Below, in pieces: positions 7,688 through 16,114 of a DNA stretch of 39,247 bases. The translations under genes and the position numbers were made by a program. The stretch comes from Spirochaetota bacterium (GTDB lineage Bacteria; Spirochaetota; UBA4802; UBA5550), in assembly GCA_012730035.1 (NCBI GenBank), contig JAAYBQ010000180.1:1-39247 (forward strand), written 5' to 3'. The notes below the pieces were generated by a model. It saw nothing but the letters and a program-made list of their open reading frames with translations. It was not told where the DNA came from and made no database searches. The stretch's first letter is position 1, and each line of letters begins with the position of its first letter.

Positions 7688-8005
7688 TCAGCACTGCACT
7701 TCGGTTAAAAACACGCCGCATTTGGGGCAGTAGTATTCCAGGCGGTAATGGTCAAAATCAGCCTCTTCGTTTAATATCTCTTTTATCAGCTCGCTGCTGT
7801 ATTCAATTTCATTTTTATGATTTACAGTTTCAGTTCCATAACTGAGCGGGTAACCGCAGCTGCAGTAATAGATGATGCTTTCAGGTTTAAGTTTAATGCT
7901 TTTAAGTTCGGCGCAGAGCAGGCGCAGGATCTCGTCCCGGCTGTCTTTATCTGCGAGTTCTACGAGCCTCGCTGTTAAATCAATGCTGCCGGTATTTTTA
8001 TCCAT
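7688..8005 (-). CDS. Small protein with zinc-ribbon-like Cys pairs
   Basis: A 105-residue acidic protein. The first ~45 residues are helical (LTARLVELADKD, ILRLLCAELKSIKL). The C-terminal half contains YYCSCGYPL (CxC, residues about 47-49) and YYCPKCGVFL (CxxC, about 92-95). Together these four cysteines could bind one zinc ion, though the spacing of about 43 residues is long. No known family is recognised. A GAGG motif lies about 10 nt upstream of the ATG. It is oriented towards the nuclease fusion gene, but a 140-nt gap containing two palindromes separates them. It is divergent from the TPR gene at 8077, whose promoter lies between them. Confidence 0.65.
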   Translation of the reverse strand: MDKNTGSIDLTARLVELADKDSRDEILRLLCAELKSIKLKPESIIYYCSCGYPLSYGTETVNHKNEIEYSSELIKEILNEEADFDHYRLEYYCPKCGVFLTEVQC

Positions 8006-8021
8006 GGCGGATTAAACCTCG

Positions 8022-8050
8022 TTGACAAATCTCATAAATAATGCTATTAA
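8022..8050 (+). promoter_or_regulatory. Sigma-70-type promoter for TPR-kinase operon
   Basis: TTGACA at 8022-8027 (perfect), 17-bp spacer, TATTAA at 8045-8050 (4/6). Transcription would begin near 8057, 20 nt before the ATG at 8077, leaving room for the AGGAG ribosome-binding site at 8066-8070. Confidence 0.7.
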
Positions 8051-8076
8051 TAAATATGCCCCTTTAGGAGAAGGCA

Positions 8077-9420
8077 ATGAAAAAAATCATATTTATCATA
8101 ATACTCGCCTTTTCAGCAGCGTCAGCAGTACATGCTGAAAGCTTTGAATCTCTAATCACCGAAGGGGACAAATTTTTTTCTGCAGGTGATTATGCGCAGG
8201 CAGAAAAAATTTTTTCCCGCGCAATTGAGTTTGATCCGCGCAACCCGAAAGGATGGTGGTACAGGGGCGATGCCTTTTTTTTCATGAAGATGTATGACAG
8301 GGCCGAAAAGGACCTGACCAGGTCCATTGAACTTGACCCGACAAATGACAGGGTCTGGCGCCAGCGAGGCAACTGCTACTATAACCGTGGCATGTACAAC
8401 GAAGCAGCGAAGGATTACACAAAGGCCATTGAACTGAATCCGGGCAATTCCGAGTACTGGCTGTACCGCGGTGACTGCTACAAAAACCTGAACATGAAAG
8501 AGAAAGCCATATCCGATTACGTAAAGGCTGAAAGCCTTGGAAACAGCGAGGCCCGTACCCTGCGGCTTAAACTTGCAGGTTCACCCGATGACAATCTTTC
8601 ACCTGTAACAATAATAATAGATCCCTTTACAGGCGCAGTTGCGCATCTTAATGTACTCACCATTAAAGCCCTTGAGATAATTCCCAAAGAGGGTGTCGGC
8701 TACATTACCGGAAACAATTTTCCGCTGGGCTACCCGGTTGTAATCAAACTGGACACTCCCGGAAACTTTATTCCGGACAGCGAAGGAAAAATATATTTTG
8801 GCGCGGGCTTCGGTGTTTATGACAGCACCGGCGCGGAACTTGGAAAGGCTGACGATATATACAGCAACGCAACCGCAGGATTCCCGGCTGCATACATAAG
8901 TTCCCTTTCAATGACAGTTTCACTTTCAGAACCGCTTGAAAAAAATAAGACATACACCCTGAAGGTGTGGTTTTTTGATAAAAAGGGAACCGGTCGTATT
9001 GACATCACAATGAAGATGCGCGTGGCGGATAAACCCTCTGTCAGCTCCGGCATTCTTAAGACAAGGTCAAAGCTGGGGAGCGGCATAATCACCTCTGCTG
9101 TGAAGGGCTCTGTTGAATCTGTTACAATCATGGAAGGGGACTCAGCAGCGGATTTCAGCGGGCTTATGCCGGGAAAAAAATACTCTGTTGTTTTCAGAGG
9201 TGTAAAAGATTTCAGGGCAGCATCATTCAATTCATTTTTTATCGATGAGAACGGCCAGGCTTTCAATGAGCAGTCAGTTGTACTGCCGGGTGAAGGTACA
9301 ATTACATTGCCGGTGTCAACTGTGGGTCTTGCAAAAAAATCATATTACCTTTACATCAGGATCGACGGTAAAGAGGCAGGCACCGTTTACTGCATTGTTA
9401 TTCCTGTGTTTTTAAAGTAG
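8077..9420 (+). CDS. Secreted TPR-repeat protein
   Basis: A 447-residue exported protein. It has a Sec signal peptide (MKKIIFIIILAFSAASA, cleavage near VHA-ES, residue 21) and four tetratricopeptide repeats at about residues 24-155, each with the W/Y-x-x-x-G and A-I-E-L-[DN]-P pattern. The remaining ~290 residues are beta-rich, with PVVIKLDTPG, KTYTLKVWFFDKKGTG and YYLYIRIDGKEAG, and look like two or more Ig-like beta-sandwiches. TPRs serve protein-protein contact, so a periplasmic scaffold or ligand-sensing role is plausible. Good promoter and ribosome-binding site. A membrane histidine kinase starts only 9 nt after its stop, so the two are surely co-transcribed. This protein may supply the kinase's sensory input, which is my inference. 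Confidence 0.85.
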   Translation: MKKIIFIIILAFSAASAVHAESFESLITEGDKFFSAGDYAQAEKIFSRAIEFDPRNPKGWWYRGDAFFFMKMYDRAEKDLTRSIELDPTNDRVWRQRGNCYYNRGMYNEAAKDYTKAIELNPGNSEYWLYRGDCYKNLNMKEKAISDYVKAESLGNSEARTLRLKLAGSPDDNLSPVTIIIDPFTGAVAHLNVLTIKALEIIPKEGVGYITGNNFPLGYPVVIKLDTPGNFIPDSEGKIYFGAGFGVYDSTGAELGKADDIYSNATAGFPAAYISSLSMTVSLSEPLEKNKTYTLKVWFFDKKGTGRIDITMKMRVADKPSVSSGILKTRSKLGSGIITSAVKGSVESVTIMEGDSAADFSGLMPGKKYSVVFRGVKDFRAASFNSFFIDENGQAFNEQSVVLPGEGTITLPVSTVGLAKKSYYLYIRIDGKEAGTVYCIVIPVFLK

Positions 9421-9429
9421 GTATTTGTT

Positions 9430-10746
9430 ATGAATTTCAGTCTGCACACCCTTGCAGTTGTTCTTATATTTACAAATATTATCCAGGCTTTTGCTATTAC
9501 GGCACAGCATCTGTTCACAAGGATCTACCCCGGCACAGGTCTGTGGGTCTTTGGATATTTACAGTTTATTGCAGGACTTACCTTCACGCTCGCTAACGGA
9601 CTCCTGGTTTTTTCTCCGCTGCTGGCGATATTGGCGAACCTGTTTTTTATTGGCGGAATATACACACTGTATACAGGAATTAAAAGGTTCCTCGGCGAAG
9701 AAGAGAAGATCCGGCTGTTTATTGCGGGATTCACCTTGTTCAGCATGGCAATAATATATTATTCAGCTGTAAACGAAAGCTTCAAGGCAAGAGTCATACT
9801 TTTTTCGCTGGGATGGTCCGCAGTATCCTTTCTCATCTGCTATACCCTGATCAGGGGGAATGTACGGCATATAAAAAAATCAGCAGCGGTTCTCTCTGCG
9901 ATTCTCTTGCTGCAGGGGATATTCTTTATAATAAGAGCCATAATAACAGCAATAGAACCGCCCGTAGAATCATTCTTTGCGCCATCATCAATGCAGATCA
10001 TTGTGCTCCTTGTACTGCTGATCGCCGGCAACTGGCTGACCTTCTCGTTGATTATCATGGTAAACCAGCGGCTGAACGGTGAAATAAATGATGCCATGCA
10101 TGAAGCCCTTGTCAACAGGGAGAGGGCCGAAAAAACAAACCATGAGATGGAGATCCTGCTTAAGGAGGTTCATCACCGCATAAAGAACAACATGAACACA
10201 ATTATCGGGCTGCTCTCTCTTCAATCCGAAACCGTGAGCGACGCCCCGGCCGTAAACGCCCTGAAAGACGCTGAGAGCAGAGTAAGGAGCATGATGATCC
10301 TTTACGACAGGCTCTACAGGTCTGAATTATACACGGAGATGCCGGCACCGGAATATCTTGAACCCCTTGCCAGAGAGATACTGGATGGTTTTCCCGGAGG
10401 CAGGGATGTTACACTGCACACCGGCATTGATAATTTCATTATGAACCCCGAGACACTGTTCTATACCGGAATAATTATTAACGAGCTTCTTACAAATATT
10501 ATGAAACATGCATTCAGGAACATTTCGGAAAAAATAATTAATCTTTCTGTGAAAAACGATAAAAACCGCATTACACTCGCGGTGGAGGATAACGGGTGCG
10601 GTTTTCCCGCGGGATTTGACATCATGAAAACAACGGGGTTCGGGCTGCAGCTTGTGGTGATGCTCTCTGAACAGCTTGGCGGCAAGATCAGTACTGAAAA
10701 CCCGGCAGGTTCCAGAATTACAATTGTATTTAACATGGCACCCTGA
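9430..10746 (+). CDS. Membrane histidine kinase, HisKA_2 family
   Basis: A 438-residue sensor kinase. The first ~212 residues form about seven hydrophobic helices with short loops, so there is no large periplasmic sensor domain; the signal is probably sensed in the membrane or through a partner. A short coiled linker (213-245) precedes the HisKA_2 dimerisation/phosphoacceptor box LLKEVHHRIKNN, with H248 the likely phosphorylated residue. The HATPase domain has an N-box IINELLTNIMKHAF, a G1 box VEDNGCGF and a G2 box TGFGLQL, so it appears active. HisKA_2 kinases usually pass phosphate to a separate response regulator. None is adjacent; the nearest REC protein at 31454 lacks its phospho-acceptor. 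The gene follows the TPR gene by 9 nt. Confidence 0.92.
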   Translation: MNFSLHTLAVVLIFTNIIQAFAITAQHLFTRIYPGTGLWVFGYLQFIAGLTFTLANGLLVFSPLLAILANLFFIGGIYTLYTGIKRFLGEEEKIRLFIAGFTLFSMAIIYYSAVNESFKARVILFSLGWSAVSFLICYTLIRGNVRHIKKSAAVLSAILLLQGIFFIIRAIITAIEPPVESFFAPSSMQIIVLLVLLIAGNWLTFSLIIMVNQRLNGEINDAMHEALVNRERAEKTNHEMEILLKEVHHRIKNNMNTIIGLLSLQSETVSDAPAVNALKDAESRVRSMMILYDRLYRSELYTEMPAPEYLEPLAREILDGFPGGRDVTLHTGIDNFIMNPETLFYTGIIINELLTNIMKHAFRNISEKIINLSVKNDKNRITLAVEDNGCGFPAGFDIMKTTGFGLQLVVMLSEQLGGKISTENPAGSRITIVFNMAP

Positions 10747-10829
10747 ATTTTCTTTTTTATCTTTACCGGCTTTGAACAGTTTTTAAATGATTAAATCTCA
10801 AAAAATTGGCAGGGGCGACATAAATTGAA

Positions 10830-10860
10830 TTGACATTTTCGCCTGCCGGCAGTTCAGAAT
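10830..10860 (+). promoter_or_regulatory. Possible promoter directly upstream of pyrB
   Basis: TTGACA at 10830-10835 is perfect. The best -10 candidate, CAGAAT at 10855-10860, is 4/6 with a long 19-bp spacer. RNA would start within a base or two of the ATG at 10866, giving a leaderless message. The ATG itself has no ribosome-binding site. Weak on its own. Confidence 0.35.
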
Positions 10861-10865
10861 TAATC

Positions 10866-11819
10866 ATGAACTCACTGAACAGAAAAGACCTTTTAGACAT
10901 TGAATCCCTCTCAAAAGAGGAGATTCTGCTGATTTGCGATACGGCAAAATACTTCAAGGATGTGTTCACCAGGGATATCAAGTCTGTTCCGGTTCTTCGC
11001 GGAAAGACCGTGTGCACCCTGTTCTACGAACCCTCCACAAGAACGCGGCTCAGCTTTGAACTGGCAGCCAAGATGTTATCGGCCAACACAATAAATGTGC
11101 CGGTGACAACATCAAGCGTTGTCAAGGGGGAATCGCTCATTGACACAGTGCGGACCCTGGAGGCTATGAAAGCCGATTATATTGTAATGAGACATGCGGC
11201 CTCTTTAGCGCCGCATTTTTTATCTAAAAATATAAAGGGCTCGGTTATAAACGGCGGCGACGGCTTCCACGCCCACCCTACGCAGGCGCTGCTCGACACC
11301 TATTCGATTCTTGAAAAACGGGGCAGCCTTGAGGGGCTTCATATAGGTATTATCGGCGACATTAAACATTCTCGCGTGGCGCGCTGCGACGTACAGGCAT
11401 TCACAAAGCTGGGCGCAAGGGTTACCCTGTGCGGCCCGTCAACCCTGCTCCCCGATGAGTTCAGGCAGTACGGCGCCGATATAACATATAACCTTGACGA
11501 ACTGCTGCCCGAACTTGACGTGATCAACATGCTCCGCATACAGCGCGAAAGGCAGAAGGGATCGCTCTTCCCGTCAATAAGGGAATACCACCTGCTCTAT
11601 GCCCTGACCGAAGAACGTTTTAAAAAATGCAAACCCGATATTATCGTAATGCACCCCGGGCCCATGAACCGCGGTATTGAACTTGACGACGTTGTAGCGG
11701 ACTGCCCCAATTCAATAATCAACGAGCAGGTAACAAACGGTGTGGCCGTAAGGATGGCGATTTTCTACCTGCTGGCAGGGGGAAAGCCCCTGTCTGAAGA
11801 AGAGACTGAAGGAAACTAA
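10866..11819 (+). CDS. pyrB: Aspartate carbamoyltransferase catalytic subunit
   Basis: This enzyme joins carbamoyl phosphate and L-aspartate to form carbamoyl-aspartate, the second step of pyrimidine synthesis. Carbamoyl-phosphate motif EPSTRTRLSFE, the HPTQALLD motif and the C-terminal HPGPMNRG motif are all present, and the 317-residue length is normal. The frame also opens 12 codons earlier at a TTG (10830), but that TTG belongs to a TTGACA promoter-like box, so I use the ATG at 10866. No ribosome-binding site is visible for this ATG. pyrC follows after 4 nt. No pyrI regulatory subunit is present in the window. Confidence 0.95.
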   Translation: MNSLNRKDLLDIESLSKEEILLICDTAKYFKDVFTRDIKSVPVLRGKTVCTLFYEPSTRTRLSFELAAKMLSANTINVPVTTSSVVKGESLIDTVRTLEAMKADYIVMRHAASLAPHFLSKNIKGSVINGGDGFHAHPTQALLDTYSILEKRGSLEGLHIGIIGDIKHSRVARCDVQAFTKLGARVTLCGPSTLLPDEFRQYGADITYNLDELLPELDVINMLRIQRERQKGSLFPSIREYHLLYALTEERFKKCKPDIIVMHPGPMNRGIELDDVVADCPNSIINEQVTNGVAVRMAIFYLLAGGKPLSEEETEGN

Positions 11820-11823
11820 AAAA

Positions 11824-13113
11824 ATGGCAATAGTGATAAAAAACGGAAGGATGATCGACCCCGCAAGCGGAACCGATGACGGGCTTGACATTGTTATAAA
11901 CGGTGACCGCATAACAGATATTGGCCGGAACCTGGCCCCCGCCGCGGCGGACACTGTTGTTGATGCGGCCGGGTGTCTTGTCCTCCCGGGACTTATTGAC
12001 ATGCATGTTCACTTCCGCGAGCCCGGACGTGAAGACGTAGAGACAATTCTGGGCGGGTCAAGGGTTGCGGCGAAAAGCGGGTTCACATCCGTTGTGACCA
12101 TGCCGAACACCCAGCCGGTTATTGACAACCAGGCGCTTGTACGCTTCATAATAATGGAGGCCGCAAAGGGGCCGATCAACGTGTTCCCTGCGGCAAATAT
12201 TACCAAGGGCGGCAAGGGTGAAGAGATTGCCGAAATGGGCGAGATTGCCGGCGGGGGCGCTGTTGCCTTTACCGACGACGGCAGGCCAGTGATGAACTCT
12301 ATAACCATGCGGCGAGCCCTTGAGTATTCGCGCATGTTCAACATGCCCATACTTACACACTCCGAGGACAAGTCACTGGCCGATGAAGGCCTTATGAACG
12401 AGGGTCTTAACTCGATCCGCCTGGGGCTTAAGGGTATACCCAACGAGGCTGAAGAGGTGATGATCGCACGCGACATCCTTCTCACAAGGCTTACGGGAGG
12501 CAGAATGCATGTATGCCACGTATCTTCAGCAGGTTCGGTTGAACTTGTAAAGCGCGGCAAGAATGACGGCATCAATGTCACGTGCGAGACCGCGCCCCAT
12601 TATTTTTCGCTTACCGATGATGCGGTTGAAAAATTTCTTTCAATGGCAAAAATGAATCCGCCCCTGCGCACCGAAAAGGACAGGAGGGGAATAATCGAGG
12701 GGCTCAGGAGCGGTGTCATCGATGTGATCGCCACAGACCACGCTCCACACGCGCTTTTTGAAAAAATGCAGGAGATGGAATACGCGCCTTTCGGCATTGT
12801 CGGCCTTGAGACATCGGTACCCCTTATTATAACCGAACTTGTGCGCAACAACAACTTTACGTACATACAGGCATTCGATAAGGTTACATGCAACCCCGCG
12901 CGCATACTGAAACTGGACAGGGGTGTACTTAAGGTCGGCGGCTACGCTGACGTGACTGTGATCAACCCCGACACAAAAATAATTATTGATGACTCATTCT
13001 TTATTTCACGCTGCAAAAACATGCCGTTCACGGGTAGTGAACTGTACGGCAGCGTGGAGCACACCATCTGCAACGGCAGGCCGGTCTATTCAAGGGGGCA
13101 GCAAGTATCCTGA
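11824..13113 (+). CDS. pyrC: Dihydroorotase
   Basis: Amidohydrolase that cyclises carbamoyl-aspartate to dihydroorotate. The 429-residue length is typical of class I dihydroorotases. Zinc ligands H61 and H63 lie in DMHVHFREPG. The HVCHVSSAGSVEL segment supplies a further metal His, and the catalytic Asp is in ATDHAPH. The ATG follows the pyrB stop by 4 nt, with a GAAGGA ribosome-binding site inside the pyrB 3' end. The stop codon shares one base with the ATG of the DNA methyltransferase, so the three genes form one operon. Confidence 0.95.
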   Translation: MAIVIKNGRMIDPASGTDDGLDIVINGDRITDIGRNLAPAAADTVVDAAGCLVLPGLIDMHVHFREPGREDVETILGGSRVAAKSGFTSVVTMPNTQPVIDNQALVRFIIMEAAKGPINVFPAANITKGGKGEEIAEMGEIAGGGAVAFTDDGRPVMNSITMRRALEYSRMFNMPILTHSEDKSLADEGLMNEGLNSIRLGLKGIPNEAEEVMIARDILLTRLTGGRMHVCHVSSAGSVELVKRGKNDGINVTCETAPHYFSLTDDAVEKFLSMAKMNPPLRTEKDRRGIIEGLRSGVIDVIATDHAPHALFEKMQEMEYAPFGIVGLETSVPLIITELVRNNNFTYIQAFDKVTCNPARILKLDRGVLKVGGYADVTVINPDTKIIIDDSFFISRCKNMPFTGSELYGSVEHTICNGRPVYSRGQQVS

Positions 13114-15074
13114 TGAATCCTGTCCCTACAGGCAAGCAGGTTCTTTCAAGTTCCGAAACAGCAAGGATGCTCGGAATCTCTGTGACCTCGGTGCGCAACT
13201 GGGTGCGTCACGGGTTCATCTCTTCAATTTCGGCCGACAGCGAGCATCTTTTTTTTCATGATGACGTTCTTTCACTCCTTTCGCGCATCGAAAACGGTGA
13301 ACTGGCAAGGCTGAAGAGCAGGGCCAACAAGACCGGATCCTTAAAAACTTTTTTGCCCGACGAACTCTTTGAAAACGATGAGAACCGAGCGAGGGTGTCA
13401 TCGCTCGCGTCAATGATAATGGAATCGGCGATTGACACTTCTTCGGCAATGTTCGCGGTTTCACTCTCGCTGCTTCATAAAAAAGGGATGCTGGGCAAAA
13501 CATCACCCGATAGTTTTATCAATGGAGAAATCCCGTCCATAAGGGGGCGTAAAAATCTTTCTGCACTGCTCAGAGCATGGCGGATTAAAACCACGTGCGG
13601 CATTAACCCTGAAGTCTTATGCGACATAATCCGTATGGATATACCCGCTCAGAAAAACATTACCGGCATTATTTACCAGTCCATTCTTGCAGAGGGTGAA
13701 AAATCCAAACTGGGCTCGTACTACACCCCGGACAGGATTACTGCTGAAATCGCTGAACGGCTGCACGGCTACGGAAACATTTTTCTTGATCCCTGCTGCG
13801 GCACCGGGCAGTTCCTTATTGCCTTTGCCGAAAAATACCGCACTCCTGAAAACCTCTGGGGCATCGACATTGACCCTGTGGCAGTGAACCTTGCGAAGAT
13901 CAACCTTATGCTCATGTTCCCCGAACTTGACCCGCGTCTTAACATTTTCTGCAACGACTCGCTGATCAACTATAACGAAAGGCTTCTCTTTGACAACATA
14001 GATTCACTGCCCGAATTTGACGTTATTGCCACGAACCCTCCGTGGGGTTCGCACTACACAAAGGATGAAATGGCGCGCATAGCATATTACTATCCGGAGA
14101 TAAGGTCGGGCGAATCGTTCTCGTGGTTCCTTGTTAAGAGCATGCGCATGCTAAGGGAGACCGGCGCGCTCTGCTTTATTATGCCCGGGGCCGTAATGAA
14201 CGTCCGCATGCACAGCGATATACGCCGGTTCATGATTAACAGCTGCTCCATCACAAGGATCGAACACAGGCCCCGGCTTTTTAAAAACGTTTTCAGCCCG
14301 GCAGTAATTGTGGACATAAAGAGGCCGGGAAAGTCCGGGGACATTGAAATTTTATGGAATGATGAACGGTACATGCTCAACCCCGTACGGTTCCGCAAAA
14401 ACCGCGACACCGTTTTTGACATAAACCTGTCACCGGAAGACGAAAAGATAATCAATAAAATTTACTCGGTTAAACATTTAACGCTCGAAGGCCGGGCAAC
14501 CTGGGCGCTTGGAATTGTTACGGGCAACAACAGCCTCTTTGTAAACAGCGCCCCCGGTGAAGGTTATGAACCCGTGATTAAAGGCAAGGACATTGAGCCG
14601 TTCAGGATACTTGAAGGCGATTCATTTATCAGGTTCGAGCGCTCAAGGTTTCAGCAGTGCGCGCCTGAAAAGGTCTTCAGGTGCGGATCAAAGCTTGTTT
14701 ACAGGTACATTGCGGACCGCCCTGTGTTCGCGCACGACTGCAGCGGCAGGCTTACTCTTAACAGCGCGAACATTGTGATACCCGAAATTCCGGGCGTGCC
14801 CGTGAAATTTATAATGGGGCTGTTCAATTCATCGGTCTACCAGTTTATATTCAGAAAAAAGTTCAATTCAGTCAAGGTGCTGCGCAGTCATATCGAGGCA
14901 CTGCCTGTACCGGTAATCAGCGGGTCCTTAATGGATGATTTTATGAAACTTGTTGCCCGCATGGAACAGGGGGATTCCATGGAGGAACTGGACAGCATGG
15001 TGTGCCGGATACTGTGCCTTGACGAAAATGATTACCGGCACATAATCAAGTCCCTGTCTAAAACTACTCCCTGA
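13113..15074 (+). CDS. N6-adenine DNA methyltransferase with N-terminal MerR-like HTH
   Basis: A 653-residue protein. Residues 11-58 form a MerR/excisionase-like helix-turn-helix (SETARMLGISVTSVRNWVR, then a LFFHDDVLSLL wing). After a helical region (60-195) comes a gamma-type amino-methyltransferase core: motif X LGSYYTP (about 200), motif I LDPCCGTGQFL (225-235), the acidic GIDIDP (250-255) and catalytic NPPW (308-311). The C-terminal ~200 residues resemble the TaqI/Eco57I-type target recognition domain (ALGIVTGNNSLFV). It should methylate adenine at a specific site. No nuclease domain or adjacent restriction gene is seen, so it looks like an orphan enzyme. TGATG overlap with pyrC (1 nt) implies translational coupling. 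Its 3' end overlaps the opposite-strand esterase-like gene by 11 nt. Confidence 0.9.
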   Translation: MNPVPTGKQVLSSSETARMLGISVTSVRNWVRHGFISSISADSEHLFFHDDVLSLLSRIENGELARLKSRANKTGSLKTFLPDELFENDENRARVSSLASMIMESAIDTSSAMFAVSLSLLHKKGMLGKTSPDSFINGEIPSIRGRKNLSALLRAWRIKTTCGINPEVLCDIIRMDIPAQKNITGIIYQSILAEGEKSKLGSYYTPDRITAEIAERLHGYGNIFLDPCCGTGQFLIAFAEKYRTPENLWGIDIDPVAVNLAKINLMLMFPELDPRLNIFCNDSLINYNERLLFDNIDSLPEFDVIATNPPWGSHYTKDEMARIAYYYPEIRSGESFSWFLVKSMRMLRETGALCFIMPGAVMNVRMHSDIRRFMINSCSITRIEHRPRLFKNVFSPAVIVDIKRPGKSGDIEILWNDERYMLNPVRFRKNRDTVFDINLSPEDEKIINKIYSVKHLTLEGRATWALGIVTGNNSLFVNSAPGEGYEPVIKGKDIEPFRILEGDSFIRFERSRFQQCAPEKVFRCGSKLVYRYIADRPVFAHDCSGRLTLNSANIVIPEIPGVPVKFIMGLFNSSVYQFIFRKKFNSVKVLRSHIEALPVPVISGSLMDDFMKLVARMEQGDSMEELDSMVCRILCLDENDYRHIIKSLSKTTP

Positions 15075-15975
15075 GGTGCGCGTCAAAAAATTCCATTACC
15101 GCTGGAACCTGTATCTTCCACCATGTCCAGCCGTACTGGTAGCTCTTCTGCTCGCTGTATGTTATGCTGTACGCCGATGATTTGTTCTGCAGCTGTTTAA
15201 GCCTTATGGCCATTATACGTGACTGCCCCTCCTGGAATGCGTCGTTTCTGCCGCCGTGGTAAAGGAACACTGCCACGCCCGAAAGTTTCTCGGCGTTCCT
15301 GAGCGCATTGTCTTCGGTTTCCCATCTTAACCGGTTATTATTGTAGCTGCCGTAAACCGATTCAATCATTTTACTGGTCTGCATTATAGTCGGATCATAG
15401 TAGCCCGAAAGTCCCGCGGCCGCGCCGAACCTGTCAGCATAAGTTCCGGCCACAAGGATGGCGCCGTGAGCTCCCACCGTTACACCCATTATGCCCGTAT
15501 TTGATCTTCCCGATGCAAGGCCGAAACCTCCCCTTAAAAACGGCACAAGCACCTCGCCAATAAACTTTCCGCCCGGAATAATGTTCCATTTATTCACAGT
15601 CTCGGGGTAATAAGAGTTTTCATAAAGGGTTTTGCCCATTGCCGGGCATACTATAACAAACCTGTACCTGTTTGCGAGGGACTCAAGGCCGGCCCCGTTC
15701 TCCCAGTCCCTGCTGCCGTTGTCATACTGGTGCAGCGCAATTATGGTCCTGAACTTTTTGCCCGCTGCATAATCTTTAGGGAAAAAGATCTGAATCCTGG
15801 CACTCGATGCCTCACCGTTATAACTGAACGGAACCGCGATGTCCCTTTTCCATTTACCCGGAACAATTTCACCGCTGTACTTCTGCGTTGCCGTAGTTGA
15901 TATTTTTGTGTCACCCGCTGTACCGCAGGAAAATATAAATGGTATAATCATTAGAAGAAGTATATGTCTTTTCAT
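15064..15975 (-). CDS. Esterase-like lipoprotein, probably catalytically dead
   Basis: A 303-residue lipoprotein (lipobox FIFSC, Cys17) with the fold signature of esterase D/feruloyl-esterase-type alpha/beta hydrolases: IFFPKDYAAGKKF, a FVIVCPAMG strand, the nucleophile-elbow segment GIMGVTVGAHGA, and YHGGRNDAF with the likely acid D245. In active members the elbow is GxSxG; here T166 replaces Ser. The usual HxWxxW motif near the C-terminus reads YGWTWW, so the catalytic His appears to be Tyr281. Loss of both residues suggests a binding or structural role at the cell envelope. The ATG has a GGAG ribosome-binding site 8 nt upstream. The gene ends 11 nt inside the convergent methyltransferase gene. 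Confidence 0.8.
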   Translation of the reverse strand: MKRHILLLMIIPFIFSCGTAGDTKISTTATQKYSGEIVPGKWKRDIAVPFSYNGEASSARIQIFFPKDYAAGKKFRTIIALHQYDNGSRDWENGAGLESLANRYRFVIVCPAMGKTLYENSYYPETVNKWNIIPGGKFIGEVLVPFLRGGFGLASGRSNTGIMGVTVGAHGAILVAGTYADRFGAAAGLSGYYDPTIMQTSKMIESVYGSYNNNRLRWETEDNALRNAEKLSGVAVFLYHGGRNDAFQEGQSRIMAIRLKQLQNKSSAYSITYSEQKSYQYGWTWWKIQVPAVMEFFDAHLRE

Positions 15976-16114
15976 GGCATGCTCCAGGTGAATTTATATT
16001 TATAATATGCGCATAGAAGCGGATAAGGTCAAGCAGATTCTGCAATGTAAGGGCTGCACTCAATGTACCGGCAATGCAGCCGTTTACCCGCAGCGGCGCA
16101 TGTTCACGGCTGGA

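Noticed and set aside
11712-12012. Overlapping minus-strand frames inside pyrB/pyrC
   Set aside because: They are shadows in other frames of two well-conserved genes, with no start signals.
13113-15975. A restriction-modification or phage-defence locus around the methyltransferase
   Set aside because: The neighbours are pyrC and an esterase-like lipoprotein; no nuclease, helicase or specificity subunit is present.
16052-16081. GGCTGCA/TGCAGCC hairpin after radC
   Set aside because: The loop is long and no T-run follows on the minus strand, so it is not a convincing terminator.
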